From NCBI RefSeq assembly GCF_000701445.1, contig NZ_JNIX01000009.1, positions 124,001 through 188,000 on the forward strand: a DNA stretch of 64,000 nt, written 5' to 3'. Origin of the DNA: Brevundimonas bacteroides DSM 4726. GTDB taxonomy: Bacteria; Pseudomonadota; Alphaproteobacteria; Caulobacterales; Caulobacteraceae. Below the pieces are notes generated by a model, which searched no databases, was not told the DNA's origin, and worked only from the letters and a program-made list of their open reading frames with translations. A program made the position numbers and the translations under genes. This document shows positions 1-7,857 of this stretch, one piece after another; positions within the stretch are counted from its first letter, which is position 1; each line of letters opens with the position of its first letter.

Positions 1-1330
1 GCGGGAGGCGTTCAAGACCCTCTATCTGTTCTGGGTGAAGATCTTCGCGCTCAGCTTCGGCATGGGCGTCGTGTCCGGCGTGGTGCTCAGCTACCAGTTC
101 GGCACCAACTGGTCGGAGTTCATCCGGCTGACCGGCGGGGTGATCGGCCCACTGATGGCGTATGAGGTCCTGACGGCCTTCTTCCTGGAGGCGTCATTCT
201 TGGGCGTCATGTTGTTCGGCTGGAAGAAGGTCGGACCCAAGCTGCACTTCCTGTCGACCTGTCTGGTGGCGGTCGGGACGATGATCTCGGCCTTCTGGAT
301 CCTGTCGGCCAACAGCTGGATGCAGACGCCGCAGGGGCATCAGGTGCTGGCCGATGGGACCTTCGTCGCCGTCGACTGGGTGAAGGTGATCTTCAATCCC
401 AGCTTCCCGTCGCGGCTGACCCACATGCTGGTCGCCGCCTTCCTCACGACCGGGCTTGTCGTCGGAGCCGTATCGGCCTTTCACGTTCTGAAGGACCGGG
501 CAAAGGGCGAGAACCCTGTTGGGTGGACCGAGAGCCGGATTTCCCTGGTCATGGCCATCGGCCTGATCGTCGTGCTAGCCCCGCTGCAGCTCGTGGTGGG
601 CCACTGGTCGGGCGAGGTGACGCACAAGTATCAGCCGTCCAAGACCGCCGCGCTGGAAGGCTATTGGGAAAGCCGTGCCGATCAGCCGTTGCATCTGTTC
701 GGCATTCCGGACCGCGAGGCCCAGAAGAACCATTTCCAAGTATCGATCCCCGGCCTCGGAAACGTCATCCAGAACGTGCCGCGTGACGAGGTCATTCAGG
801 GCCTGGACGCCTGGCCCAAGGAAGATCAGCCGCCGCCGTTCATTCCCTTCTTCGGCTTCAGGATCATGGTGGGGCTCGGTCTGTTGATGATTGGGCTCGG
901 CGCCTGGGGCGGCTGGCTGCTCTGGCGGCGCAGAGTGTTCGACAGTCCGTGGTTCCTGCGCTTCTGCGTCGTCATGGGCCCGTCGGGCTTCATCGCGGTG
1001 CTGGCAGGCTGGATGGTAACCGAGGTCGGGCGCCAGCCCTGGGTGGTCTATGGCGTGCTGAAGACCCGCGAGGCCGTCTCGCCGGTGATCGCCAGCCAAG
1101 TGGCGACGTCTCTGCTGGCCTATGTGACCGTCTATGCGATCGTCTTCACCGCCGGAGCGATCTTTATCTTAAGGTTGATGCGCGAGGGACCGATCGCCGC
1201 CCACGTCGAGCCTGCGCCCCGCCAGCAGCGCCCGCCCGGCACCCCGCTGGCCAAGGCGCCGGAGGACACGACGCCCGGGGACGACGATCCGCCCGACGGT
1301 CCGGACGGCCTGAGAGGACGCACGTCATGA
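1..1330 (+). CDS. cydA: Cytochrome bd-type quinol oxidase subunit I, 5' partial
   Basis: Membrane quinol oxidase subunit carrying the haems; reduces O2 to water with quinol. The frame is open at the left edge (first codon at base 2, reading REAFKTLYLFWVK), so the true start and the haem b595 His lie outside the window; the GTG at 35 is internal. Visible family marks: two glutamates in YEVLTAFFLEASFLG, the His of SRLTHMLVAAF (haem b558), the Met of FRIMVGLGLLM and the GRQPW motif. The loop between LFGIPD and FRIM is only about 50 residues, which is the short Q-loop of cyanide-insensitive (CioA-type) oxidases. The tail is Pro-rich and acidic. It overlaps cydB by 4 nt (ATGA). Confidence 0.95.
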   Translation, partial: REAFKTLYLFWVKIFALSFGMGVVSGVVLSYQFGTNWSEFIRLTGGVIGPLMAYEVLTAFFLEASFLGVMLFGWKKVGPKLHFLSTCLVAVGTMISAFWILSANSWMQTPQGHQVLADGTFVAVDWVKVIFNPSFPSRLTHMLVAAFLTTGLVVGAVSAFHVLKDRAKGENPVGWTESRISLVMAIGLIVVLAPLQLVVGHWSGEVTHKYQPSKTAALEGYWESRADQPLHLFGIPDREAQKNHFQVSIPGLGNVIQNVPRDEVIQGLDAWPKEDQPPPFIPFFGFRIMVGLGLLMIGLGAWGGWLLWRRRVFDSPWFLRFCVVMGPSGFIAVLAGWMVTEVGRQPWVVYGVLKTREAVSPVIASQVATSLLAYVTVYAIVFTAGAIFILRLMREGPIAAHVEPAPRQQRPPGTPLAKAPEDTTPGDDDPPDGPDGLRGRTS

Positions 1331-2364
1331 GCCTGGATCTTCCGCTCCTCTGGGCCGGGCTGATCGCTCTGGCGGTGCTGCTCTATGTGCTGCTGGACGG
1401 GTTCGATCTCGGCATCGGCATCCTGTTTCCGTTCGCGCGCTCCAAGGAGGAGCGGGATGTGATGATGAACACGGTCGCCCCTGTCTGGGACGGCAACGAG
1501 ACGTGGCTGGTGCTGGGGGGAGGGGGGCTGCTGGCGGCGTTTCCCCTGGCCTATTCGGTGGTGATGCCCGCCTTCTATCTGCCGATCCTGCTGATGCTGG
1601 CCGGGCTGATCCTGAGGGGCGTGGCGTTCGAGTTTCGGTTTCGGGCGAACGATCGCGGCCGACGTTTCTGGACTCAGATGTTCTCCGGCGGCTCGATTCT
1701 GACGACGGTGGCGCAGGGCTTCGTGCTCGGCGGCTTCATCCAGGGGGTGACCGTGCGGAACGATCGCTTCGCCGGAGGCCAGTTCGACTGGCTGACGCCC
1801 TATACGCTGCTGGTCTCGGCGGGGCTGCTCGCGGGCTATGCCCTGCTGGGCGGGGCTTGGCTCATGATGAAAACCAAGGACAATCTGCACGGCGACGCCA
1901 AGCGGTGGACCGGCTGGAGCGCGCTGGCTACCGCCGTGCTGCTGGCGGCCGTCAGCGTGGCGACGCTGCTGGTGCATCCGCGCGTGGCGGCCCGTTGGGG
2001 CTTCGATCTGGGCGACGGCTTCGGGCTGGATCTGGCGACGCTTCTGCCCTTGATACCCATTCCGCTGCTGGGGCTCGCCGGGCTCGCGCTGGTGGGCGTG
2101 ATGTCGCGGAAGGGGTCGCACCGTTGGCCGTTCGTCGGGGCGGTGCTGGTCTTCCTGTCCGGCTATCTGGGGCTGGCGGTCGGGTTCGCGCCCTACATCG
2201 TGCCCTATGCGCTGGACTTCCGTCAGGCGGCCGCGCCGGACAATGCGCTGAGCCTCATGCTGGTCGGGACCTCGGTCATTTTGCCGATGATCCTGGCCTA
2301 CACGGCCTGGGTCTACTGGGTGTTCCGGGGCAAGATCGACGAGGAGGCCGGCTATCATCATTAG
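1327..2364 (+). CDS. cydB: Cytochrome bd-type quinol oxidase subunit II
   Basis: 345 aa, the usual CydB length, with about eight to nine hydrophobic segments. The N-terminus has the family signature LDGFDLGIGILFPF followed by WDGNETWLVLGGGGLL. The ATG at 1327 overlaps the cydA stop by 4 nt, so the two are translationally coupled. It partners CydA in the periplasm-facing quinol oxidase that works at low oxygen or in the presence of cyanide. The last codons contain GAGGAGG (2341-2347), which looks like the ribosome binding site of the small downstream gene. Confidence 0.96.
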   Translation: MSLDLPLLWAGLIALAVLLYVLLDGFDLGIGILFPFARSKEERDVMMNTVAPVWDGNETWLVLGGGGLLAAFPLAYSVVMPAFYLPILLMLAGLILRGVAFEFRFRANDRGRRFWTQMFSGGSILTTVAQGFVLGGFIQGVTVRNDRFAGGQFDWLTPYTLLVSAGLLAGYALLGGAWLMMKTKDNLHGDAKRWTGWSALATAVLLAAVSVATLLVHPRVAARWGFDLGDGFGLDLATLLPLIPIPLLGLAGLALVGVMSRKGSHRWPFVGAVLVFLSGYLGLAVGFAPYIVPYALDFRQAAAPDNALSLMLVGTSVILPMILAYTAWVYWVFRGKIDEEAGYHH

Positions 2365-2506
2365 ACCCGTTCCCCCGCCGGAGCCGGGCGAGGAGACCGG
2401 TCCGCTCTGGAAGAAGCTGCTGTGGTTCGTCGGCCTCTGCGTAGCCGGGATCATCGTCGTCGCGGCGGTCGCCTATACGCTGCGGAGCTTGCCGTTCATG
2501 GGCTGA
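2354..2506 (+). CDS. DUF2474-type small subunit of bd oxidase, non-AUG start
   Basis: Short frame overlapping the cydB stop, up to 50 aa if read from the ATC at 2354, ending TGA 2504-2506. The core PLWKKLLWFVGLCVAGII followed by VVAAVAYTLR is one transmembrane helix with the W-K/R-LLWF entry typical of DUF2474 proteins, which sit after cydB in cyanide-insensitive bd operons and resemble CydX. There is no ATG, GTG or TTG between cydB codons and this core. GAGGAGG at 2341-2347 is followed by ATC 2354, ATC 2357 and ATT 2360, so the start is probably one of these. Product recognised by pattern; start uncertain. Confidence 0.75.
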   Translation: MIIRPVPPPEPGEETGPLWKKLLWFVGLCVAGIIVVAAVAYTLRSLPFMG

Positions 2507-2512
2507 GGCGCG

Positions 2513-3475
2513 ATGGTCGCGGACATGTCCAGCGTCCTGATCCTCTCCGCCCTCGCCGCGCTTCAGACGGCGTCTCAGCCGCAGCAAAGCACCGCGAGCG
2601 ACCTGACCCGGATGCTGAACGGCGCTCCGCCTGCCGCCAGCCGTCCGGGCACCACGACCTCGCTCGCGCCCGTCACAGCTCCCCGACCGTCGCCCCCGTC
2701 CTCCGTACCCTCAACAGCGCCGATGACGCCGAGCGCCGCCGGTCCCGGCTCGACGAACCCCGCGTCGGTCGCACGGCCCTCGGCGACCCTCACACCGCCT
2801 GCGGGTGGGGCGCGGCCCGCCGCACCCCCAACGAGCAGCGCGACCCCTCTGTTGTCTGTCGTCCCCACGCTCACGCCGCCGCCCACGCCCTCGACACCGA
2901 TCCGTCCCGCGGGTGCTGGGACCACCTCGACGGCCCCCGTCACAGCACCAATGGGGACGACCACGATCCCTCCCGCGACCGCCGCCCCCACGGCCGCGCC
3001 CTCGCCCACGGGCATGACCGGGCCTGCCCCAGTCACCCCCACGGCCTCAGGCGAAGCGACACCCGCGCCCGCCCCCGCGACAGAGTCCACTGAGCCGCCG
3101 CCGCCGCCGGTCACCGTGCTGACGCCTGCCGCCGTCGCCGCCCTGCCGTTCGTGCTCGATCTGCCGAGCGGCGTCACCGTGACCACGGGGCGGCCGGGCC
3201 CGAACTTCACCATCTGGACCGTGCGCCGGGGCGAGCAATCGCTGGTGATGATCTACGCCGGGCCGGCGTCGCAATTCCCGATCTACTCCGGCGAGATGGT
3301 CGAGGCGGGTGGGCGGACCTCGATCGTGGCGAACGAGGAGGGGCGGCGCGTCGCGCTGGAGCACCTGTTCACTCGCACCGGCGCGCCGCACGAAATCCAC
3401 GCCTGGATCACGAGCGTCGAGGGCGCTGAACGCCTCCTCGCCGAGCGGATCGCCCAGAGCATTGACCCGCGTTAG
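2513..3475 (+). CDS. Pro/Thr-rich secreted protein with C-terminal globular domain
   Basis: 320 aa from ATG 2513; an in-frame ATG at 2525 gives a more typical signal peptide (MSSVLILSALAALQTASQ). Residues about 30-205 are a low-complexity Pro/Thr/Ala/Ser linker with no recognisable fold. The last roughly 110 residues (from VLTPAAVAALPFVLDLP) look globular, with alternating strands (NFTIWTVRRGEQSLVMIYAG) and a final helix. It likely spans from the membrane into the periplasm. It follows the bd oxidase cluster by 6 nt, so co-transcription is plausible. No family recognised. Its 3' end overlaps the convergent Cys-rich gene by 4 nt. Confidence 0.7.
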   Translation: MVADMSSVLILSALAALQTASQPQQSTASDLTRMLNGAPPAASRPGTTTSLAPVTAPRPSPPSSVPSTAPMTPSAAGPGSTNPASVARPSATLTPPAGGARPAAPPTSSATPLLSVVPTLTPPPTPSTPIRPAGAGTTSTAPVTAPMGTTTIPPATAAPTAAPSPTGMTGPAPVTPTASGEATPAPAPATESTEPPPPPVTVLTPAAVAALPFVLDLPSGVTVTTGRPGPNFTIWTVRRGEQSLVMIYAGPASQFPIYSGEMVEAGGRTSIVANEEGRRVALEHLFTRTGAPHEIHAWITSVEGAERLLAERIAQSIDPR

Positions 3476-3876
3476 GCGCGCCGCACGGGCGTATCGGTCG
3501 CGCCTAGCCGCAGGCCCCGCTTGCCGGCGAAGACCAGGACTTCCTGGCCGCCTGCGGCGGCCCAGCGGCGGAGCTGGGCCTCATAGGGCTCGCGGCGCCA
3601 GTCGTGGGGGCGGGCGGCGTCGCATTCGACGATCAGGCGGCGGCCGTTATGCTCAGTGTGCAGCACGAAGCCGGAGGTGGTCGGCTTCCAGGCGTCGTCC
3701 AGTGCCTCGGTGAGAAGCCAGAGACAGTTGAAGACGCGGCAATCGTCCGGCCGCTCAGAATAGATGGCGCAGCCCGTCGTCTTGCCGAAGTGCCGGCACC
3801 AGCGGCCGGCAGGCTTGTCCAGCGCCGTGACGCCCATGAGCTTGCAGCACAGGCCGCAGTCTCCGCAGGACTTCAT
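3472..3876 (-). CDS. YkgJ-family cysteine-cluster protein
   Basis: 134 aa from the ATG at 3876, chosen because the protein then starts directly with the metal-binding cluster MKSCGDCGLCCKLMGV; the longer frame to 3927 adds only a basic tail. Further cysteines at WCRHF, GCAIY, DCRVFNC complete the YkgJ/UPF0153-type pattern thought to bind zinc or an Fe-S cluster. Function in the cell is not known. It stands alone on the minus strand, convergent with the Pro/Thr-rich gene. Confidence 0.8.
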   Translation of the reverse strand: MKSCGDCGLCCKLMGVTALDKPAGRWCRHFGKTTGCAIYSERPDDCRVFNCLWLLTEALDDAWKPTTSGFVLHTEHNGRRLIVECDAARPHDWRREPYEAQLRRWAAAGGQEVLVFAGKRGLRLGATDTPVRRA

Positions 3877-3957
3877 GCGATTGTGATCCCGGCAGCGGTT
3901 GCGCCTTGAACCGCGCCAATCTGACAATGCGAGCGAGTCGCAAAACGGAGCGCCGCC

Positions 3958-4053
3958 GTGATCGTGCTAACCCTGGGAGCCGCAACGCTGGCGCGGCTGT
4001 TGTCTCGGCAAGACGAGCCGATCGACGAGGACGACACGCCGGTCACGCGCTGA
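3958..4053 (+). CDS. Possible 31-aa membrane microprotein
   Basis: GTG-initiated frame with a hydrophobic start (VIVLTLGAATLARLL) and an acidic tail (QDEPIDEDDTPVTR). It lies between the divergent Cys-rich gene and the convergent esterase gene, with a weak CGGAG about 8 nt before the GTG. The composition (hydrophobic then charged) looks like a small membrane protein, but no homologue is recalled. Real or chance cannot be decided here. Confidence 0.3.
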   Translation: MIVLTLGAATLARLLSRQDEPIDEDDTPVTR

Positions 4054-5017
4054 TCCAGCCGTTGCGGCGGCCGAAGGCCAGGACGAGCTCGGGCCAGACG
4101 GCGGCGGGCCTTCCCGCGATCAGGCGGATGCCGAAGCCGTGGCCGCCTTCCTGAAACAGATGCGCTTCCGTGGTGACGGCGGCGGCTCGAAGGCCGTTCA
4201 GCAGCATCAGGCTGTTTTCCGGCGGGACGCTGGCGTCATCCATCGCGTGGATCAGGACCACAGGCGCGACGCCCGACCAGTCCATTCGCTCCAAGGACCA
4301 GCGCGCGATCGTCTCAGGCGACGGGGAGGGACCCAGCAGATGGTCGCGCGATCCGGCGTGGGCGTGCGGGTCCGCCATTGTCACGACAGGGTAGAGCAGG
4401 ATGTTGAGATCGGGTCGAAACGATACCGCGTCGGCGTCGTCCACCGTGGTATAGGTCGCGTCTGGTCGAGCGGCGAGAAGGCCCGCGAGGTGCCCGCCCG
4501 CCGACGCGCCGAGGCTGGCGATGCGCGCCGGGTCGATGCTGAAATCAGGAGCGCGATAGCGGATCAGGCGAAGCGCCCGCTGGGCGTCTTGGAGCGGCGC
4601 GTCCGGCCCGGCCACCCAGCCGTCGGCGGGCAGGCGATAGCGGAGGACGAAACAGGTGACGCCCGCGGCGGCGAAGACGCGCGCGACGTCTAGGCCCTCC
4701 TTGTCCACCACGGCCCAGCGATAGCCGCCGCCGGGGATCAGCAACAGGGCCGCGCCATTCGGGCGCACTGGCCGGACGACGGACAGGATCGGGTCGGTCG
4801 TGTACTGGGCGTAGCGGTCATGAAACGACGGATCGGTCGAGCGTTCAGGCACGACCGGCGTGACCGTCACACCTTCACCGCCGGGCGCGCCGCCGGGCCA
4901 CAGCCGGAAGGTCTCGGTCGGATCGGGCGGGGCGAGGGGCGAGGATTGGCGCGCGAGGGCGGGCGAGGCGGCGGCGAGCGCCCCGATCCCGATCAGGCTG
5001 CGCCGGTCCAGCGTCAC
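4043..5017 (-). CDS. Secreted alpha/beta-hydrolase (acetyl-esterase / BD-FAE type)
   Basis: 324 aa from GTG 5017, which overlaps the thiolase stop (GTGA); the frame upstream of it is an antisense-like Arg-rich shadow. The N-terminus TLDRRSLIGIGALAAASPALA is a signal peptide with a twin-arginine pair, so Tat export is possible. Esterase landmarks appear in order: LLIPGGGYRW (oxyanion loop), SLGASAGGHLAG (GxSxG nucleophile), HAMDDASVPP (Asp) and EGGHGFG (His). This arrangement is that of carbohydrate acetyl esterases and related carboxylesterases. The substrate is not visible from sequence. Confidence 0.85.
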   Translation of the reverse strand: MTLDRRSLIGIGALAAASPALARQSSPLAPPDPTETFRLWPGGAPGGEGVTVTPVVPERSTDPSFHDRYAQYTTDPILSVVRPVRPNGAALLLIPGGGYRWAVVDKEGLDVARVFAAAGVTCFVLRYRLPADGWVAGPDAPLQDAQRALRLIRYRAPDFSIDPARIASLGASAGGHLAGLLAARPDATYTTVDDADAVSFRPDLNILLYPVVTMADPHAHAGSRDHLLGPSPSPETIARWSLERMDWSGVAPVVLIHAMDDASVPPENSLMLLNGLRAAAVTTEAHLFQEGGHGFGIRLIAGRPAAVWPELVLAFGRRNGWISA

Positions 5018-6195
5018 GCCATCTCGACCGCGAGCGCCACGGCCTCTCCGCCGCCGATGCACAGGGACGCCACGCCCTTCTTGCCGCCGCGCGCCTGAAG
5101 CGCGGCCAGCAGCGTCGTCAGGACGCGAGCGCCGGATGCGCCGATGGGGTGGCCCAGAGCCGTCGCGCCGCCGTTCACGTTCAGCTTCGCATGGTCGATG
5201 CCGAGCTCCTGCATGGCGATCATGGCGACGACGGCGAAGGCCTCGTTGACCTCCCACAGGTCGACGTCCTCGACCGACCACCCGGCCTTCTTCAGCGCCT
5301 TCTGCATCGCCGGGACCGGCGCGGTGGTGAACAGGCCGGGCTCATGGGCGTGGGCGGCGTGGGAGACGACGCGCGCGACGATGGGCAGGTTGAGCGCCTT
5401 GGCCACGCTCTCACGCGTCATCACCAGGGCGGCGGCGCCGTCCGAGATCGAGCTGGCGTTGGCGGCGGTGATGGTCCCGTCCTTCGCGAAGGCGGGCTTC
5501 AGGGTGGGGATCTTGTCGGGGTTGGCCTTGGCCGGTTGCTCGTCCTCGCTGACCACGACCGTGCCCTTGCGGTCGGTGACCTCGACTGGGACGATCTCGG
5601 CCTTGAAGGCGCCGGATGCGATGGCGTTCCTCGCGCGGGTCAGGCTCTCGATGGCGTAGGCGTCCTGGGCCTCGCGCGTGAACTGATACTGGCCCGCCGC
5701 GTCCTCGGCGAAGGCCCCCATCAGCTTGCCGGGAGTGTAGGCGTCCTCCAGCCCGTCCAGATACATGCTGTCGACGATGACGTCGTGACCGATGCGGGCG
5801 CCGCCGCGGTGCTTGGTCATCAGGTAGGGGGCACCGGTCATCGACTCCATGCCGCCCGCGACGATGATGTCGGCCGAGCCGGCGGCGAGACTGTCCGAGG
5901 CCATCATGACGGCCTGCAGGCCCGAGCCGCACATCTTGTTGACCGTGGTTGCTTCGACGTGCTGGCCGAGACCCGCGCCGATGGCGGCCTGACGCGCCGG
6001 GGCCTGGCCAAGCCCGGCGGGCAGGACGCAGCCCATGACGATCTGCTCGACCTTGTCGGCGGGCACGCCCGCCCGCTCGACCGCCGCCTTGACCGCCGTC
6101 GCGCCGAGCTCGGTCGCCTTGACGCCGGACAGGGCCCCCTGGAATCCGCCCATGGGCGTGCGGGCGAAGGAGACGATGACGACAGGATCGGACAT
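5014..6195 (-). CDS. Acetyl-CoA C-acetyltransferase (thiolase)
   Basis: 393 aa, normal for biosynthetic/degradative thiolases (AtoB/PhaA type). Condenses two acetyl-CoA to acetoacetyl-CoA or runs in reverse. Active-site elements are intact: nucleophilic Cys in NKMCGSGLQAV, the GGMESM motif, NVNGGATALGHPIGASGAR with the catalytic His, and CIGGGEAVAL with the second Cys. The ATG at 6195 gives the standard start MSDPVVIVSFARTPMG. It is followed by the esterase with a 4-nt overlap. Fatty acid, ketone body or PHB metabolism cannot be separated without neighbours. Confidence 0.95.
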   Translation of the reverse strand: MSDPVVIVSFARTPMGGFQGALSGVKATELGATAVKAAVERAGVPADKVEQIVMGCVLPAGLGQAPARQAAIGAGLGQHVEATTVNKMCGSGLQAVMMASDSLAAGSADIIVAGGMESMTGAPYLMTKHRGGARIGHDVIVDSMYLDGLEDAYTPGKLMGAFAEDAAGQYQFTREAQDAYAIESLTRARNAIASGAFKAEIVPVEVTDRKGTVVVSEDEQPAKANPDKIPTLKPAFAKDGTITAANASSISDGAAALVMTRESVAKALNLPIVARVVSHAAHAHEPGLFTTAPVPAMQKALKKAGWSVEDVDLWEVNEAFAVVAMIAMQELGIDHAKLNVNGGATALGHPIGASGARVLTTLLAALQARGGKKGVASLCIGGGEAVALAVEMA

Positions 6196-6374
6196 GGCTG
6201 GGCTCTCGCTGATGCGCTGGTGCCGGATTTAGCGATCCTCGTCCCGGAATGCGAGCGAGGGTCCCTGTCGCGGGTCATGAAGATGAACCGAAAACAACGA
6301 GCCGTTCAGCGGAGCCGTAAGCGGAGCAGCGCATTAATCGCTGCATCGACGAACCTCGATGACAGGAGAGAGAC

Positions 6375-6851
6375 ATGTCGAAGATCGTGAACACCTCGCT
6401 GGCCACGGCCGCCGCTCTGGCCGCCCTGGTCACCGCTGTTCCGACGGCCTCCATGGCCCAGGCGAACGGAATCACCAACTGTGACGCTCCGGGTGGCCGT
6501 CAGGCCGTCGGCGCGGCAATCGGCGCTGTGCTGGGTGGTGTCGTTGGCTCCAACCTGGCCCGGAACGAGCGCACGGCCGGCACCATCGTCGGCGCCGGCG
6601 CCGGCGCGGCCGCTGGATCCTACATCGGCTGCAACCAGCAGCGCGCCCGGGCCAACGCCCAGGTGAACAGCTCTGGCGCACAGTACCGGGCCTCGTCGAA
6701 CCTGCGCATCCGCTCGGGTCCGGGCACCAACTATCGCCAGGCGGGCAGCCTGCGCGCGGGCCAGCCCTTCACGGCCATCGGCTCGCAGGGTGAATGGGTG
6801 CAGATCGCCGGTGGCGGTTGGGTGAATGCCCATTACGTCCAGCCCTATTGA
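6375..6851 (+). CDS. Secreted glycine-zipper / bacterial SH3 domain protein
   Basis: 158 aa with signal peptide (MSKIVNTSLATAAALAAL, cleavage after ASMAQA). Residues about 42-85 are a glycine-zipper segment (GAAIGAVLGGVVGSN, GAGAGAAAGSYIG), which often inserts in or contacts membranes. Residues about 103-158 form an SH3b domain with the NLRIRSGPGTNYR signature, common in proteins that bind peptidoglycan. AGGAG sits 8 nt before the ATG. A periplasmic or cell-wall role is likely; specific function unknown. Confidence 0.85.
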   Translation: MSKIVNTSLATAAALAALVTAVPTASMAQANGITNCDAPGGRQAVGAAIGAVLGGVVGSNLARNERTAGTIVGAGAGAAAGSYIGCNQQRARANAQVNSSGAQYRASSNLRIRSGPGTNYRQAGSLRAGQPFTAIGSQGEWVQIAGGGWVNAHYVQPY

Positions 6852-6897
6852 ACCTGGGTTTCAACCGGGGTCGCGCGGCCTCTCAAGGCCAGTCAGG

Positions 6898-6924
6898 AAG
6901 GCCGTCTCGAAAGAGGCGGCCTTT
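6898..6924. terminator. Hairpin terminator between convergent genes
   Basis: Stem AAGGCCGTCTC / GAGGCGGCCTT (11 bp, one G-T pair) with GAAA loop. T-rich on the + side and A-rich on the other, so it can serve both the SH3 gene (stop 6851) and the convergent repressor gene (stop 6935). Confidence 0.7.
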
Positions 6925-6934
6925 CGGCATTGCG

Positions 6935-7570
6935 CTATTGGCTGACCCAGAGAATGCGCGCCATCCAGGCGATGTTGGAGCGCGGCAGCTCGCGCGGCGG
7001 ATAGGCGGGATTGATCGAGACGAGGGTTGCCTGGCGCGGGGTGAGCGTTCCGAGCTCCTTGGCCAGAGTCTCTCCCGTTAAGGTGCGGACCACAATCCTG
7101 TCCCCCCGCCGGACATCGGTGCGGCTCCTATCAACCAGAACGCGATCGCCCTCGCGATACAGCGGCGCCATGGAATCCCCTGCGATGCGCAGGCTGAACA
7201 GGCTGTCCGTCGGGGCGGGGAGATCGGTCTGATCCCAGCCCTCGCCCATCGGCAATCCCGCATCGTCGAAGAAACCGTCGTGGCCGGCTTGGGCCATGCC
7301 GATCAGGGGCGCTGTGGCGACCCGCGGGGCGGCGTCATCCGCGAGCGCCGCGAACTCGGCTAGAGTTGTGTCGGTGACCTCAAGAATGCGGTTCAGGCTC
7401 TCGGTGGAAGGCCAACGGGGCCGGGGCGGTCGGCCGCACCCGAAGCGCTTGGAGGGGTTGAAAGCGGTCGGGTCAAGCCCGGCCTTTCGCGCCAGGCCCG
7501 ACGGAGACAAGCCTTCGCGGCGCGCGAGGCCGTCCAATGCGGACCAAAGACGGTGATGAGAGAGGGGCAT
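6935..7570 (-). CDS. S24-family HTH repressor (LexA/CI-like)
   Basis: 211 aa from ATG 7570 (an ATG at 7585 is also possible). N-terminal about 75 residues hold a helix-turn-helix (GLSPSGLARKAGLDPTAF). The C-terminal half is a self-cleaving S24 peptidase domain: the scissile Ala-Gly is probably in GMAQAGHDG (A95-G96), the catalytic Ser in AGDSMAPLYREGD (S133) and the Lys in GETLAKEL (K171). All residues for autoproteolysis are present, so it may respond to DNA damage like phage repressors, although this family also has widely conserved chromosomal members in alphaproteobacteria. No operator was identified. Confidence 0.88.
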   Translation of the reverse strand: MPLSHHRLWSALDGLARREGLSPSGLARKAGLDPTAFNPSKRFGCGRPPRPRWPSTESLNRILEVTDTTLAEFAALADDAAPRVATAPLIGMAQAGHDGFFDDAGLPMGEGWDQTDLPAPTDSLFSLRIAGDSMAPLYREGDRVLVDRSRTDVRRGDRIVVRTLTGETLAKELGTLTPRQATLVSINPAYPPRELPRSNIAWMARILWVSQ

Positions 7571-7620
7571 GATGAGCCGAATCATCGGCGTTCGATCGCC
7601 GCTCCATCTCATTACCCAGG

Positions 7621-7628
7621 AATGAAAT
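7621..7628. repeat. Left target-site duplication AATGAAAT
   Basis: Eight-base direct repeat immediately outside the left end of the transposable element; the identical octamer is at 10202-10209. Eight bases is the usual duplication for IS1595-family elements. Confidence 0.85.
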
Positions 7629-7651
7629 CCTAATTATGCACTTTGCATACC
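7629..7651 (+). repeat. Left terminal inverted repeat
   Basis: Begins CCTAATTATGCACTTTG and ends CATACC; matches the inverted right end at 22 of 23 positions (G versus A at position 17). It also contains a small dyad, TATGCA-CTT-TGCATA. Confidence 0.88.
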
Positions 7652-7665
7652 AAGGAAAGAATCCT

Positions 7666-7857
7666 ATGTTCCCCGAGCGTGACAGGCCGGAAATCGAAAT
7701 CACTGAGGAGATGATCGAAGCGGGTGAAGCGGCGCTTTCCGCTTACGAGGGCGTTATGCCCTACGCTGCTTCGTTCGGTCGCCAGATCGTGGTTTCGATC
7801 CTCTCAGCCTCCCTCGCTGGCCAAGTGCGTTCCAATGCGACCGCAGAGGTCGATTAA
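7666..7857 (+). CDS. Small acidic cargo protein, unknown
   Basis: 63 aa. The ATG at 7666 is preferred because AAGGAAAG lies 6-7 nt upstream; the earlier ATG at 7636 is inside the inverted repeat. The segment EIEITEEMIEAGEAALSAYE resembles short helical proteins common in alphaproteobacterial phages and mobile elements. Its 3' end overlaps the convergent HEPN-like gene by 54 nt. Function not recognised. Confidence 0.55.
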   Translation: MFPERDRPEIEITEEMIEAGEAALSAYEGVMPYAASFGRQIVVSILSASLAGQVRSNATAEVD

